Shown: positions 16,837-25,285, numbered from the stretch's first letter. The stretch: 35,805 bases of DNA from a bacterium (GCA_021372515.1 JAJFUG010000052.1:1-35805); one strand, 5' to 3'. Program-made: numbers and translations. Notes: generated by a model from the sequence alone, not told the origin.

Positions 16837-17730
16837 ATGGGCAAAAGCCGAAGAAATGATAGTTGGTTCCTGCCTGCCGTGCTGGCTGGCCTGACCCTGA
16901 CCAACTGGTTCATGCTGGTGGCCGTGGGTTTCATCCTGGGGCTGATGTTTCTGTGCTGCGACCGCCGTCCGCGGCGGCGGCTGGCCGGTGCGGCGGCGCT
17001 GCTGGTCCCGGCGGCCGTGGGCTGGCTGACCATGGAGCCGATCAGCATTACGTTCGCTGTGGCGGCGGCGCTGGCCGGAATGTTCATTCTCAGAAGCAAC
17101 CTGTTCAGCAGTGTCACCTCGGGGGCGCTGCTGGCCTGCCTGGCCGGAGTGCTGGCTGTGCTGGCGCTGTTCGTCTCCGGCGGAGTGGCACTGGAGAGTT
17201 GGTCCCATCTGGAGACACAGGCGGCCGCGGTCCAGAAACAATGGGGCCTGGTGGCCGGTGACGATGTCCAGAGCCGGCTGGCGATCGAGCGCACAGTCAG
17301 GATGGTGGTGGCGCTGCTGCCAGGTCAGTATGTGCTGATGATGCTGGCCTCGTTCTTCATCTCGGCCCTGGCTTTCCGTCGCTGGGGCGAGGCCGCAATC
17401 CCGCTGTCGCTGGGCTGCACGAGGTTCGACCAGTACCGCTTCGAGGACCACTGGATCTGGGCCGTGATCGCGGGGCTGGTGCTGGTGCTGCTGGCCGGCA
17501 AGGGCTGGCCCGGGCGTCTGGCGCTGAACCTGCTGTTTGTCATGGGAGTGCTGTACGTGATCCGCGGCCTGGCGGTGATGTTTTTCTTCATCGCCGCGCG
17601 GGGCGGCGGCCTGATTATCCGGCTGCTGGCGGTCACCCTGTGCCTGACCCCGGTCTGCCTGTTCCACCTGACTTTCGGGCTCCTGGACACCTGGATGGAT
17701 TTCAGGCGGACCGTGCCGGAGAACCATTGA
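16837..17730 (+). CDS. DUF2232 (YybS-like) membrane protein
   Basis: A 297-residue polytopic membrane protein with about eight hydrophobic segments, lying between S18 and L9. Position and pattern match DUF2232, a family that often sits beside rplI (for example YybS in Bacillus). The C-terminal half has LNLLFVMGVLYVIRGLAVM and further helices, as in that family. Its function is unknown. The ATG at 16837 lacks a strong ribosome site. The gap to the rplI start is 71 nt. Assignment rests on topology and synteny. Confidence 0.75.
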   Translation: MGKSRRNDSWFLPAVLAGLTLTNWFMLVAVGFILGLMFLCCDRRPRRRLAGAAALLVPAAVGWLTMEPISITFAVAAALAGMFILRSNLFSSVTSGALLACLAGVLAVLALFVSGGVALESWSHLETQAAAVQKQWGLVAGDDVQSRLAIERTVRMVVALLPGQYVLMMLASFFISALAFRRWGEAAIPLSLGCTRFDQYRFEDHWIWAVIAGLVLVLLAGKGWPGRLALNLLFVMGVLYVIRGLAVMFFFIAARGGGLIIRLLAVTLCLTPVCLFHLTFGLLDTWMDFRRTVPENH

Positions 17731-17801
17731 ACCGGAACTGAAAAGAAAACTTATAGCTGTGGCTGTACCTGACTTTCGGCAGTTTTGCCGGGGAGGTTAA
17801 A

Positions 17802-18263
17802 TTGAAGATCAGACGCAAAAGCGAAGTGATCCTGCGCACCGACATCGAGGGCCTGGGCAAAATCGGCGCCGTGGTGAGCGTGGCCCCGGGGTTTGCCCGC
17901 AACTACCTGGTCCCCAAGAACATGGCCTACATGGCCAGTGCGGGCAACCTCAAGCGCATCGAGTTTGAGAAGAAACAGGCCCTGGTCCTGGCCGAGAAGG
18001 AAAAGGCCGAGGCTCAGGTCCTGGCCGCCAAGATCGGCGAGCTGTCGCTGACTTTCCAGGTCAAGGTGGGCGAGGAAGAACGTCTGTATGGATCGGTCAC
18101 GTCCCAGGACATCGCCGATGAGGCCGCCAAGCAGGGGTTCGAGCTGGATCGCCGCAAGTTCCTGCTCGAGGAGCCGATCAAGCAGCTCGGGGTCTACAGC
18201 GTGGGCATCCGCCTGCACCCCGAAGTGACCGCGGAGATCAAGGTCTGGGTGGTGAAAGAGTAG
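17802..18263 (+). CDS. rplI: Large-subunit ribosomal protein L9
   Basis: A 153-residue L9 of normal length. The N-terminal RNA-binding domain shows VILRTDIEGLGKIGAVVSV and GFARNYLVPKNMA; a long charged helix (FEKKQALVLAEKEKAEAQ) joins it to the C-terminal domain, which has the usual YGSVTSQDIADE. The start is an uncommon TTG at 17802 with a strong GGGAGG 5 nt upstream; no alternative gives a full L9. It is the last gene of the ribosomal run and is followed by a terminator. Confidence 0.97.
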   Translation: MKIRRKSEVILRTDIEGLGKIGAVVSVAPGFARNYLVPKNMAYMASAGNLKRIEFEKKQALVLAEKEKAEAQVLAAKIGELSLTFQVKVGEEERLYGSVTSQDIADEAAKQGFELDRRKFLLEEPIKQLGVYSVGIRLHPEVTAEIKVWVVKE

Positions 18264-18287
18264 GCAATGGGATTCAAGCCGATATCC

Positions 18288-18323
18288 GAAGAGGTGGGTC
18301 TTTGACCCGCCTCTTCGTTTTTT
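18288..18323 (+). terminator. Intrinsic terminator after rplI
   Basis: GAAGAGGTGGGTC, TTT loop, GACCCGCCTCTTC (13-nt arms with one G-T pair), followed by GTTTTTT. It lies 24 nt past the L9 stop and ends the ribosomal operon. Confidence 0.9.
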
Positions 18324-18369
18324 GGGGAGATATTTACTATCGCCCGGTTTCCAATTTGCCTCGACCGTT

Positions 18370-18512
18370 ACACACCCCGCCCGCTCGCGCGGGCGCCCCT
18401 CTCGAGAGGGGATGTATCCCGCCAGAGCCCAGCTCTCGGTTGCCACATTTAACGGCGGTGCCTTTCCTTCTCCTCTAAAAAGAGGGGTGGCGGCGCAGCC
18501 GACGGGGTGTGT
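18370..18512. repeat. 143-nt inverted-repeat element
   Basis: The outer ends ACACACCCCG (18370-18379) and CGGGGTGTGT (18503-18512) are exact reverse complements, and inner blocks also pair (CCCCTCTCGAGAGGGG; CCTCTAAAAAGAGGGG). The right part reads GGTGGCGGCGCAGCCGACGG. It resembles short non-coding dispersed elements seen in many environmental genomes. No reading frame is evident, and no target-site duplication could be confirmed. Confidence 0.6.
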
Positions 18513-18575
18513 GCGTCTTACTCTTCGTTGCCGCGAGGGTTGATTCTTAAATCCCTGTTTATTTTAACGCTATTG

Positions 18576-18608
18576 AAAAAGGGGCGCGGCCTGCCGCACC
18601 CCTTTTTT
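18576..18608. terminator. Bidirectional hairpin terminator
   Basis: AAAAAGGGG-c-GCGGC, short loop, GCCGC-a-CCCCTTTTTT: an A-run on one side and a T-run on the other let it work in both directions. It lies just past the minus-strand stop at 18619 and downstream of the ribosomal operon on +. Confidence 0.75.
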
Positions 18609-18618
18609 GCTTCGAGTC

Positions 18619-18798
18619 CTATTTCCCTTTGGCCGGCCCCGGTTTGACCGGTCCGGGCTGCCCCGGCTCCTGGCGCATCAGGCTGTTGAAAGCCCGCAAC
18701 ACTTTCTCCGAGGGGTTGTCCTTTCGCCCGAGGGCTTCCTTGAGCCGGTCCAGTTTGCCGGCGGGCGGGCTGGGCTGCGGCGGCTTGCGTGGGTTCAT
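18619..18798 (-). CDS. Small Pro/Lys-rich hypothetical protein
   Basis: A 59-residue protein with no recognised family. Proline-rich ends (NPRKPPQPSPPAGK and PGQPGPVKPGPAKGK) flank a charged, probably helical centre (LDRLKEALGRKDNPSEKVLRAFNSL). AGGAAG lies about 9 nt before the ATG at 18798. It is the last of three small minus-strand genes and is followed by a hairpin terminator. Given the size it could be spurious, but the start context and the terminator at its end favour a real gene. Confidence 0.45.
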   Translation of the reverse strand: MNPRKPPQPSPPAGKLDRLKEALGRKDNPSEKVLRAFNSLMRQEPGQPGPVKPGPAKGK

Positions 18799-18829
18799 TC
18801 CGTGTCTTCCTGTCGCTTTGCCGTGTGGG

Positions 18830-19069
18830 TTAAGGATTGAATCTTTTCTCTTTGTTTTTTCGCACCCGGAGGCCCAACCAGTTGCCAATCGCGCCCCCGA
18901 CAGCAATGCATCCTACCAGTACACCCAGACGGGCCGGGAGCAAGCCGCCCAGGCCAGCCGGGGCCACGGGGCCGAAATAAAGATAGATGAAAAAGGTCCC
19001 GGCCGTACCGCCGGCACACGAGCCGGTTATCCAGCCCACGAGGCTGAACCGGGCTATTTCTTCTTCCAT
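18830..19069 (-). CDS. Small two-helix membrane protein, paralog A
   Basis: A 79-residue protein with two predicted membrane helices (about 10-28 and 45-66) and a basic tail (RVRKNKEKRFNP). It shares FFIYL-x2-GP after the first helix, a Gly-rich second helix and the basic end with the next gene upstream (19128-19364), so the pair looks like an old tandem duplication. AGGAGG precedes the ATG at 19069; the 9-mer GGACTGACG just before the start is identical in both copies. The function is unknown. Confidence 0.65.
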   Translation of the reverse strand: MEEEIARFSLVGWITGSCAGGTAGTFFIYLYFGPVAPAGLGGLLPARLGVLVGCIAVGGAIGNWLGLRVRKNKEKRFNP

Positions 19070-19127
19070 CCGTCAGTCCTCCTGAGGTAGAAGCGCTATG
19101 GATACCACGGTGGTTTGTCCCAGCGGC

Positions 19128-19364
19128 TCACAGACGGATTATTCTTTTTCTGTGCTGGCGAATCAGCTTGCGGATCAGCATACCGAGCCAGCCGCCCAGG
19201 ACGGAACTGGCGATCATGACCGCCACCCCGGCCGGGACCGAGCCCCATCCCAGCTGCGCCAGGGTCTCGGGGCCGGAATGCAGATAGATGAAAAACGCGG
19301 CGATCGACACTCCACAAGCTGCGCTGATCACCATTGTTAGGGGCCGTTCTTTGGCTTCACTCAT
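19128..19364 (-). CDS. Small two-helix membrane protein, paralog B
   Basis: A 78-residue protein: first helix MVISAACGVSIAAFFIYL, then HSGPETLAQLGWGSVPAG, a second Gly-rich helix (VAVMIASSVLGGWLGMLI) and a basic tail (RKLIRQHRKRIIRL). It is clearly related to the neighbouring paralog A in layout and in the FFIYL-x2-GP motif, with modest identity elsewhere. AAGGA and the shared GGACTGACG element precede the ATG at 19364. Gene A starts 58 nt after its stop, so they are probably co-transcribed. No family is recognised. Confidence 0.65.
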   Translation of the reverse strand: MSEAKERPLTMVISAACGVSIAAFFIYLHSGPETLAQLGWGSVPAGVAVMIASSVLGGWLGMLIRKLIRQHRKRIIRL

Positions 19365-19444
19365 GCGTCAGTCCTTCGGCGGCAGGCAGGAGCTTTGTAA
19401 TTTAATACTTTATGATACTAATAAATAACCCGAACCTCGGACCA

Positions 19445-19519
19445 TTATTCTATCGCGAAGTCCAGGTCAGGGATATCCCGGCTGGTCCGGGCGCTGTCAA
19501 TGTCCGTGTCCGTAGGGGG
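19445..19519 (-). other. Out-of-frame SSB C-terminal tip
   Basis: Downstream of the ssb stop, the frame one base over runs to a TAA at 19445-19447 and encodes a linker plus an acidic end, DIPDLDFAIE, much like the conserved acidic SSB tip that binds partner proteins. One C too many in the C5 run at 19515-19519 (minus-strand sense) would explain the split. Either a sequencing or assembly error, a real mutation, or frameshifting could account for it. Confidence 0.6.
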
Positions 19520-19913
19520 TGGAGGCGGGATCGGCGGCGTGTCCGGCGCTTTCAGCCGGCTCGCTGTCCTCGTCCGGGCGTCGGCTGAGCTTGATCATCT
19601 GCTCGGCGATCACCTCGGTGCGGTGGTGGTGCTCGCCTTTCTCATCCGTCCAGGAACGGGTGCGCAGGCGGCCCTCGATGTAGATCTGGTCGCCCTTGTG
19701 GATGATCTGGTTGCATATTTCGGCCAGGCGGTTCCAGGCGACTATATTGTGCCATTCCGTGCGTTCGGCCCGCACACCCTCGCGGTCGACCCAGGTGGTG
19801 TTGGTCGCCAGGGAAAAAGTGGAGATCGCGCTGCCTTTCTCTGTCTGCCTCAGGTCCGGGTCCCGACCGATATTACCGATCAGGATCACTTTGTTCAAAT
19901 CCCGCTGAGCCAT
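19497..19913 (-). CDS. ssb: Single-stranded DNA-binding protein, tail frameshifted
   Basis: As read, 138 residues. The OB fold is intact (residues 1-108): LNKVILIGNIGRDPDLR, TEWHNIVAWNRLAEIC, GDQIYIEGRLRTRSW. SSB coats single-stranded DNA in replication and repair and normally ends in an acidic tip that recruits partners. Here the frame instead ends ASTPYGHGH with no acidic tip; an acidic tip is encoded in the neighbouring frame up to 19445. The ATG at 19913 has GGGG upstream. The gene sits outside the rpsF-rpsR cluster and has its own strong promoter. The core identification is certain; the true C-terminus is not. Confidence 0.95.
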   Translation of the reverse strand: MAQRDLNKVILIGNIGRDPDLRQTEKGSAISTFSLATNTTWVDREGVRAERTEWHNIVAWNRLAEICNQIIHKGDQIYIEGRLRTRSWTDEKGEHHHRTEVIAEQMIKLSRRPDEDSEPAESAGHAADPASTPYGHGH

Positions 19914-20076
19914 AAAAACACCCCGAATTGAATCGTTGTCACCTTTGGGATTCTATCCCGGCGCTTCCCTGTTCTCGACCGGCCGAGTGGGCCTGCACGA
20001 CAGAAAGTTTTAAGTTCTTTTGTATATGTTTCTCCATTGAAGGTTTATGAGCTAATTTCGTGAATAATCTCTTTTT

Positions 20077-20106
20077 ACTATATCAGAGAAAACTTGGCCC
20101 TGTCAA
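20077..20106 (-). promoter_or_regulatory. Strong sigma70-like promoter for ssb
   Basis: Minus strand: perfect TTGACA (20101-20106), 18-nt spacer, TATAGT (20077-20082). The predicted start near 20070 gives a leader of about 157 nt, AT-rich and without an obvious fold. Confidence 0.6.
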
Positions 20107-20164
20107 GTGTTCTTGTTTCATTCTGCCCGTTAGGCCTTCTGAAATGGCTTTTAGAATAATTTTG

Positions 20165-20192
20165 CTTGATAATGAGTGCGCCGCCGCTATAT
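20165..20192 (+). promoter_or_regulatory. Sigma70-like promoter for the NTPase-TPR gene
   Basis: TTGATA (20165-20170), 16-nt spacer, TATATT (20187-20192). Transcription near 20199 supports the ATG at 20260 over the in-frame start at 20176, which would lie upstream of the transcript. Confidence 0.5.
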
Positions 20193-20259
20193 TTCAACCA
20201 AAATTCTCTCGATTTTTAACTTGCCGCTCTCTCCCCACAACCAGTCGACCGGGTTTTTT

Positions 20260-23025
20260 ATGCGGGAAATGGAATTGATCGGAAGGGACAAGGAGCTTAA
20301 GGCTCTCTACGATCTTCTGGCCGATTTCCTTTCGCACGGCCCCGAGGGCCAGGCCCTCTGGCTGAACGTGCACGGCGAGGAGGGGGTGGGCCGCAGCGCG
20401 CTCCTGGATGAGCTGGTGATCGAGTCCCACGCCCTGGGCGAGGTGTACCTGCTGCGGGGGGACGTGTTCCCGGTGGCGGACTACCCGTTCGGGGCGGTCA
20501 GCTCGGCGCTGGCGCTCGACCTGGACATCCCGTTCTGGGAGAGCGAGTACGCCAAGAAAGAGAAGATCGAGTCGCGCCTGGCCGCGTTCGCCCGCCTCAA
20601 GCTGCCCCAGGAGGTGTTCGACTCCGGAGTGATCCTGCCGGTGTTCGGCCGCCTGCTGGGAGTGGATTATCCGCTGGAGCTTTACACTCCGGCCAACCGT
20701 CGCGGCAAGGGCAAGCTGGTGGTGTTCAACGCCGTGCGGCGCTACCTGCAAGCCCTGCGGGCCAGCCTGACCCGTGGCGAGAGCCCGCCGCTTCTGATGC
20801 TCTGGTTCGATGACCTGGAGCGCATGGACAGCCTGTCGCTGGAGCTGCTGGTCCACCTGGTGCAGAAAAAGGACTGCCTCTGGCCGCTGGTGATCCTCAG
20901 CTCCAGCCGCGCGCCGTTCAGCTCGCGCCTGGATTACCTGGAGGAGTTCCGGGAGTTTTCGCTGGGGCCTCTTTCCAAGCTGTCCCGGCGGCGCCTGGTG
21001 CAGCGCCTGGAGGAGCAGAGCGCCGGCGGCGGGTCGGGCCAGGCGGTGACGGCCCAGTTGCGCGACCTGTTGATCGAGGGCGCGCCGGGCAACCCGCTGC
21101 TCATCGGCGAGACCTGGCGCCTTCTGCGCGAAAAAGTGACCAGCCCTGAGAGCCGGGAGCGCCGCCGCCGTCTGGTGGCCGCGCTGGACAACCGCTCGCG
21201 GGCCCTGGCCGCCCTGGAGCTGCCCGGTATCCTGCGCGAGCGGCACCGCCGTCTGGACAACCACGCTCGCAGTATCCTGCAGGCGGTGGCGATCCTGGGG
21301 GCTTGCAGCTCGCCGGAAATCCTCTCCCGCCTGCTGGCCCGGCTCAACATCCAGGTGCGCAACCTGGAGGCCGACCTGGACGCCCTGGCCGGGCAGGGTT
21401 TCCTGCTGGAGGGCGCCACGGGTGGAGTCAGCACGGTGCGCCTGGCCTGCCCGCTCTATTACGAGATTCTGGCCGAGAGCCTCACCCCCGAGCGTAGCGC
21501 CGAGCTGCGCCAGCAGAGCGCCGACCTTCTGTTCCAGATGATGGAGGAGGAGAACCACGATTTCGTGTTCATGGTGGGGGCGTTCCTGCGCCAGAGCTAT
21601 TTCCTGAAAGAGGACTGGGCCGTGAACACCCTGGCGCTCTGCGGCGACCGTCTGCTGCTGCTGGAGGACTACCGCGCCGCCGAGGCCTCGTTCCAGGAGG
21701 CGATGGCCCGCCTGGGCCTGGACGGCGCCCTGGACGGCTCCGACATGGCCGGCGACAGCCTCGAGCAGTTCGACTCCCTGCTGGTGCGCAGCGGACGGGC
21801 GCGGCTGGGGGACGGGCGGATCAAGGAAGCCTTCGCCACGTTGAGCGCGGCCCTGATGCTCTCGCGCGGGCACGCTTTCATGCGGCCGCGGGTGGAGGCC
21901 TGCCTCGACTTGGCAGAGATCATGGTCCTGCGCGGCGACTGGGCCGGGGCCGAGCGTTTCCACACCGAGGCCCTCGAGGTGGCGCGGGTGTTCGGCGAAC
22001 AGGCCCTGACCGCGCGCTGCCTGACCGCGGCGGCCCAGCTCAAGCTGAAGCGCGAGGAAATCCAGGCGGCCGGAGTGCTTCTGAGTGAGGCCCTGGCCCT
22101 GGATGAGGACAGCACCCCCGGCGAGCGCCGCCTGGACATCCTGCTCAACCTGGCCGTGGTGCGCCAGCAGAGCGGCCAGATCGAGGCGGCCCAGACACTT
22201 TACCGCGACTGCCTGGATCTGGCCGACAAGCTGCGTGATGACACGGCCGCGGTGACCGCGCTCAGCAACCTCGGCCGCATGCGCTACGAGGCCGGACGGG
22301 TGGATGAGGCCCTGGAGCAGTTCCACCGTGCCCTGAGCCGCCTGCGCACCTCGGGCGACCTGGTTCAGACCGGCAACTGGCTGGGCTACATCGGCTCGGT
22401 CTACTACGCGGTGGAGGAGTACGAGACCGCCATCGAGTACTACTCCCAGGCGCTCAGCATCGCCCAGCGCACCGGCAACCTGCGTAACCAGGGCATCTGG
22501 CTGGCCAACCTGGGCAACGCCAGCTACGAGATGAAAGAGGTCAGCCGCGCCCTGGACTACTACCTGCACGCCCTGGAGCTGGCCCGCGACGAGCAGGATT
22601 ACAGCTATGTCTGCACCCTGATGAGCACGATCGGGGTATATTACTACAACCTCCGCCAGTACGAGCCGGCGCGCAACTATTTCAGCGAGAGCCTGGCCGT
22701 GGCCCTGGAGGCGGGCAACCTTCCCGTGGCCGTGCAGAACATCCTGTACCGCGGGGCGATCCTGGCCCACCAGGGCGACCCGGCGGCGGGACTGCGGGCG
22801 CTGGATGAGGGCGAGGCGCTCGCCCGGGAGCACGGGATGACCGAGCACCTGGCCGTGGCCGAGCTGTTCCGCGGGCATATCGCCCTTCTGGGCGGCGAGC
22901 GCGCCGTGGCCCGCCGTCACTGCCGCAAGGCCGCCGAGCTGGCCGGTTCGACGGGCAACCGCAAACTGAGCGCCGAAATCGACCGCGCTCTGGCCGCCTG
23001 CCGCAACGAGGAAGAAGATAAGTGA
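20260..23025 (+). CDS. STAND-like NTPase with TPR repeats
   Basis: A 921-residue cytosolic protein. Residues about 5-300 form an AAA_16/STAND-type NTPase: it opens LIGRDKELKAL, has a P-loop-like GEEGVGRS (39-46) and a Walker B strand LLMLWFDDLE with D184/D185. The usual P-loop lysine is arginine (R45), so ATP binding or hydrolysis may be altered. A winged-helix-like region follows, and from about 450 the protein is a long array of TPR units (NWLGYIGSVYYAVEEYETAIEYY, then ANLGNASYEMKEVSRALDYY). No DNA-binding or kinase domain is seen at either end. Such proteins act as signal-responsive scaffolds; the partner is unknown. The start was chosen from the promoter position and domain boundary. Confidence 0.85.
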   Translation: MREMELIGRDKELKALYDLLADFLSHGPEGQALWLNVHGEEGVGRSALLDELVIESHALGEVYLLRGDVFPVADYPFGAVSSALALDLDIPFWESEYAKKEKIESRLAAFARLKLPQEVFDSGVILPVFGRLLGVDYPLELYTPANRRGKGKLVVFNAVRRYLQALRASLTRGESPPLLMLWFDDLERMDSLSLELLVHLVQKKDCLWPLVILSSSRAPFSSRLDYLEEFREFSLGPLSKLSRRRLVQRLEEQSAGGGSGQAVTAQLRDLLIEGAPGNPLLIGETWRLLREKVTSPESRERRRRLVAALDNRSRALAALELPGILRERHRRLDNHARSILQAVAILGACSSPEILSRLLARLNIQVRNLEADLDALAGQGFLLEGATGGVSTVRLACPLYYEILAESLTPERSAELRQQSADLLFQMMEEENHDFVFMVGAFLRQSYFLKEDWAVNTLALCGDRLLLLEDYRAAEASFQEAMARLGLDGALDGSDMAGDSLEQFDSLLVRSGRARLGDGRIKEAFATLSAALMLSRGHAFMRPRVEACLDLAEIMVLRGDWAGAERFHTEALEVARVFGEQALTARCLTAAAQLKLKREEIQAAGVLLSEALALDEDSTPGERRLDILLNLAVVRQQSGQIEAAQTLYRDCLDLADKLRDDTAAVTALSNLGRMRYEAGRVDEALEQFHRALSRLRTSGDLVQTGNWLGYIGSVYYAVEEYETAIEYYSQALSIAQRTGNLRNQGIWLANLGNASYEMKEVSRALDYYLHALELARDEQDYSYVCTLMSTIGVYYYNLRQYEPARNYFSESLAVALEAGNLPVAVQNILYRGAILAHQGDPAAGLRALDEGEALAREHGMTEHLAVAELFRGHIALLGGERAVARRHCRKAAELAGSTGNRKLSAEIDRALAACRNEEEDK

Positions 23026-23058
23026 CTGTTGAGAATCCCGCGGACTGGGGTCTTGAAT

Positions 23059-23087
23059 GTAGGGGAGGGTCCTGAACCCTCCCCTAT
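23059..23087. repeat. Palindromic repeat, copy 2 (GTAGGGGAGGG type)
   Basis: GTAGGGGAGGGT (23059-23070), 5-nt loop, ACCCTCCCCTAT (23076-23087), with G-T pairing at the ends. It lies 34 nt past the NTPase-TPR stop and shares the arm sequence with the element at 13820-13848. Confidence 0.75.
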
Positions 23088-23157
23088 GTTGGTTTAACCG
23101 GTTGCCGCCCGGAAAGCACAAGAGACGGGCCGGGCGGAAAATGAAAGAGAAAGGTGC

Positions 23158-23877
23158 ATGAAAAAGGAACTGGAGGAAAGACTGGAGCAGCGCGCCGCGC
23201 TGCTCGGGCAGAAACTGGCCGAGATACTGGGTCCGCTTCGGGGGGAGGGAGCCAAGACGGCAGGGGACGGGCTGAAACGGGCCGAGCGGTTCAGGGACTA
23301 CAGCGTGGAGTACACGGCGCGCACGGTGGAGATACTGGACCTCAAGCGCGACCTGAAAGAATCCCGTATCCTGGTGCTGGAGAACGGCTCCGGCGTGATG
23401 AGCCGTCGCCTGGCCGCCGGGGACACGGATGTGGTGGGGGCATCCCCGGACGCGGCCACGGCCGAACTGGCCGGCGGCCTGAACCCTTTCCCCTCGATCA
23501 TCTACCGCAGCCTGTTCGACCCGCTGATCGAGGGCGGTTTCGACCTGATCGTGGACAGTGGGGTGCTCTGCTGCTACCCGCGCGCCCTGCTGGAACCCCT
23601 GGTCCAGCACCTGGCCTCACTCTGCCACCGGAAGATGATCCTGGAGTTCCGCCTGCACCAGCCGCTGTCGGAGCGCCTGTTCGGCCCCCGCGACCGTCTG
23701 GATGACAGCGACCTCAAGATCGAGCGCACCCGGATGAGCGAGCCGGAGATAGTCTACCTGCTGGAGACCGCCTGCGGACTGATAATCACCGAGCGGCGGA
23801 CCGAGGCCGGGCGGATGCTGGTCAAGGCGCTGCGGCGGCCGCACTCGCGCCAGGCCTATTCCTCGCCCCTGAAATAG
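23158..23877 (+). CDS. Methyltransferase-like protein
   Basis: A 239-residue protein. The N-terminal 60 residues are charged and helical. The rest resembles a class I SAM-dependent methyltransferase: strand plus glycine loop [18 protein letters not shown] (the motif I aspartate/glutamate is E and the loop is N-G-S-G), then [10 protein letters not shown], and [10 protein letters not shown] at the motif IV position. The loop is less Gly-rich than usual and no substrate motif is seen, so activity is uncertain. An AAAGGTG site stands before the ATG. Its last 22 nt overlap the convergent symporter gene. Confidence 0.6.
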   Translation: MKKELEERLEQRAALLGQKLAEILGPLRGEGAKTAGDGLKRAERFRDYSVEYTARTVEILDLKRDLKESRILVLENGSGVMSRRLAAGDTDVVGASPDAATAELAGGLNPFPSIIYRSLFDPLIEGGFDLIVDSGVLCCYPRALLEPLVQHLASLCHRKMILEFRLHQPLSERLFGPRDRLDDSDLKIERTRMSEPEIVYLLETACGLIITERRTEAGRMLVKALRRPHSRQAYSSPLK

Positions 23878-25205
23878 GCGCGGGTAACGCGCACGATCAC
23901 CGGACTGAGCAACAGCAGCCCCACCAGGTTGGGCAGGGCCATCAGGCCGTTCATCACATCCGCCACCAGCCAGATCGTGTTGAGCTGAGAGATTGCCCCG
24001 AAGAACACCATCACCGAGAACAGCACCCGATACGGGACCACCGAGCGCGGTCCGGCCAGGAACTCGAGCGCTTTCTCGCCGTAGTACGACCAGCCGAGAA
24101 TAGTCGAGTAGGCGAACAGGACCAGCCCCAGGGCCACCACCACGCCGCCCGAGCTGCCGGGCAGGCCGTGGCTGAAAGCCGTGGTGGTGAGAGTCGCTCC
24201 GGTCTGGCCGGAGAGCCAGGTGCCGGTCATGATGATTGTCAGCCCGGTGAGTGTGCAGACCACGATCGTGTCGATGAAAGTCTGGGTCATCGAAACCATG
24301 GCCTGGCGCACGGGATGGCTGGTCTGGGCCGCCGCCGCCGCGATGGCCGAGCTTCCCAGGCCGCTTTCGTTGGAGAACACTCCGCGGGCCACACCCATGC
24401 GGATCGTGGTCATCACCGCCGCTCCGGCGAACCCGCCCCCGGCCGCGGTGGGAGTGAAAGCCTCGTAGAAAATCAGCCGGAACGCCTCGCCCAGCATGTG
24501 ATAGTTGGCGGCAATCACCCAGAGCGCCCCGCCGATGTAGAACACGATCATCACCGGCACCAGAAGGCTGCTCACCCGGCCGATCGACTTGATCCCGCCC
24601 AGCAGCACCAGGGCGGTCGCCGCCGCCATCACCAGCCCGCTGACCCAGGTAGGCACGCCGAAACTCGAGGCGCAGGCCTCGGCCACACTGTTCGACTGGA
24701 CCATGTTGCCGATCCCGAAAGCGGCGATGGAGGCGAACACGGCGAACACAACCCCCAGCCATTTCCAGCCCAGGCCGTTGGCCAGGTAGTACATCGGGCC
24801 TCCGCACATCATGCCGCGGCGGTCGGTGGTGCGGTACTTGACCGCCAGCAGGGCTTCGGAATATTTCGTGGCCATGCCGAACAGCCCGGTGATCCACATC
24901 CAGAACAGCGCACCGGGGCCTCCCGCGGCGATGGCCGTGGCCACCCCGGCGATATTGCCCGTGCCCACGGTGGCGGCCAGGGCGGTCATCAGGGCCTGGA
25001 AATGGCTGATGTCTCCGGCGCTGTCGGAGTCCTTGCGCTTGATGAACGCCAGGTGCAGCGAGGGCAGGAGCGTGGTGAACTGGAGGCCTCTGAGGCGCAG
25101 GGTGAGGTAGATGCCTGTCCCGACCAGCAGCACCAGGGTCGGGACGCCCCAGACCAGAGAATCGAGATAATTGATGAGGGCCAGGAAACCGGCGCTGAAA
25201 TCCAA
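23856..25205 (-). CDS. Alanine/glycine:cation symporter (AGCS family)
   Basis: A 449-residue integral membrane transporter importing alanine or glycine with Na+ or H+. The AGCS signature is clear ([20 protein letters not shown]), as are [18 protein letters not shown] and [17 protein letters not shown]. The start is TTG 25205, supported by CGGAGG 6 nt upstream and by the family-like N-terminus ([21 protein letters not shown]). No good ATG exists before the first helix. Its 3' end overlaps the methyltransferase-like gene by 22 nt on the opposite strand. Confidence 0.96.
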   Translation of the reverse strand: MDFSAGFLALINYLDSLVWGVPTLVLLVGTGIYLTLRLRGLQFTTLLPSLHLAFIKRKDSDSAGDISHFQALMTALAATVGTGNIAGVATAIAAGGPGALFWMWITGLFGMATKYSEALLAVKYRTTDRRGMMCGGPMYYLANGLGWKWLGVVFAVFASIAAFGIGNMVQSNSVAEACASSFGVPTWVSGLVMAAATALVLLGGIKSIGRVSSLLVPVMIVFYIGGALWVIAANYHMLGEAFRLIFYEAFTPTAAGGGFAGAAVMTTIRMGVARGVFSNESGLGSSAIAAAAAQTSHPVRQAMVSMTQTFIDTIVVCTLTGLTIIMTGTWLSGQTGATLTTTAFSHGLPGSSGGVVVALGLVLFAYSTILGWSYYGEKALEFLAGPRSVVPYRVLFSVMVFFGAISQLNTIWLVADVMNGLMALPNLVGLLLLSPVIVRVTRAYFRGEE

Positions 25206-25255
25206 GCTGAGCCTCCGGGGTCTGATACGTGGAGTGGGTGACGGATGGTCAGGCC

Positions 25256-25285
25256 AATTTAAGCCTTAGGGCCCCGGCGGGCAAA
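25256..25285 (-). promoter_or_regulatory. Candidate promoter for the AGCS symporter
   Basis: Minus strand: TTTGCC (25280-25285), 18-nt spacer, TAAATT (25256-25261). The leader to the TTG at 25205 would be about 45 nt. Confidence 0.35.

Noticed and set aside
18370-18512. Insertion sequence remnant
   Set aside because: Inverted ends are present but there is no transposase fragment and no clear target duplication; kept only as a repeat.
13820-23087. Repeated GTAGGGGAGGG palindromes as a CRISPR array
   Set aside because: Two copies 9 kb apart with no spacers and no cas genes.
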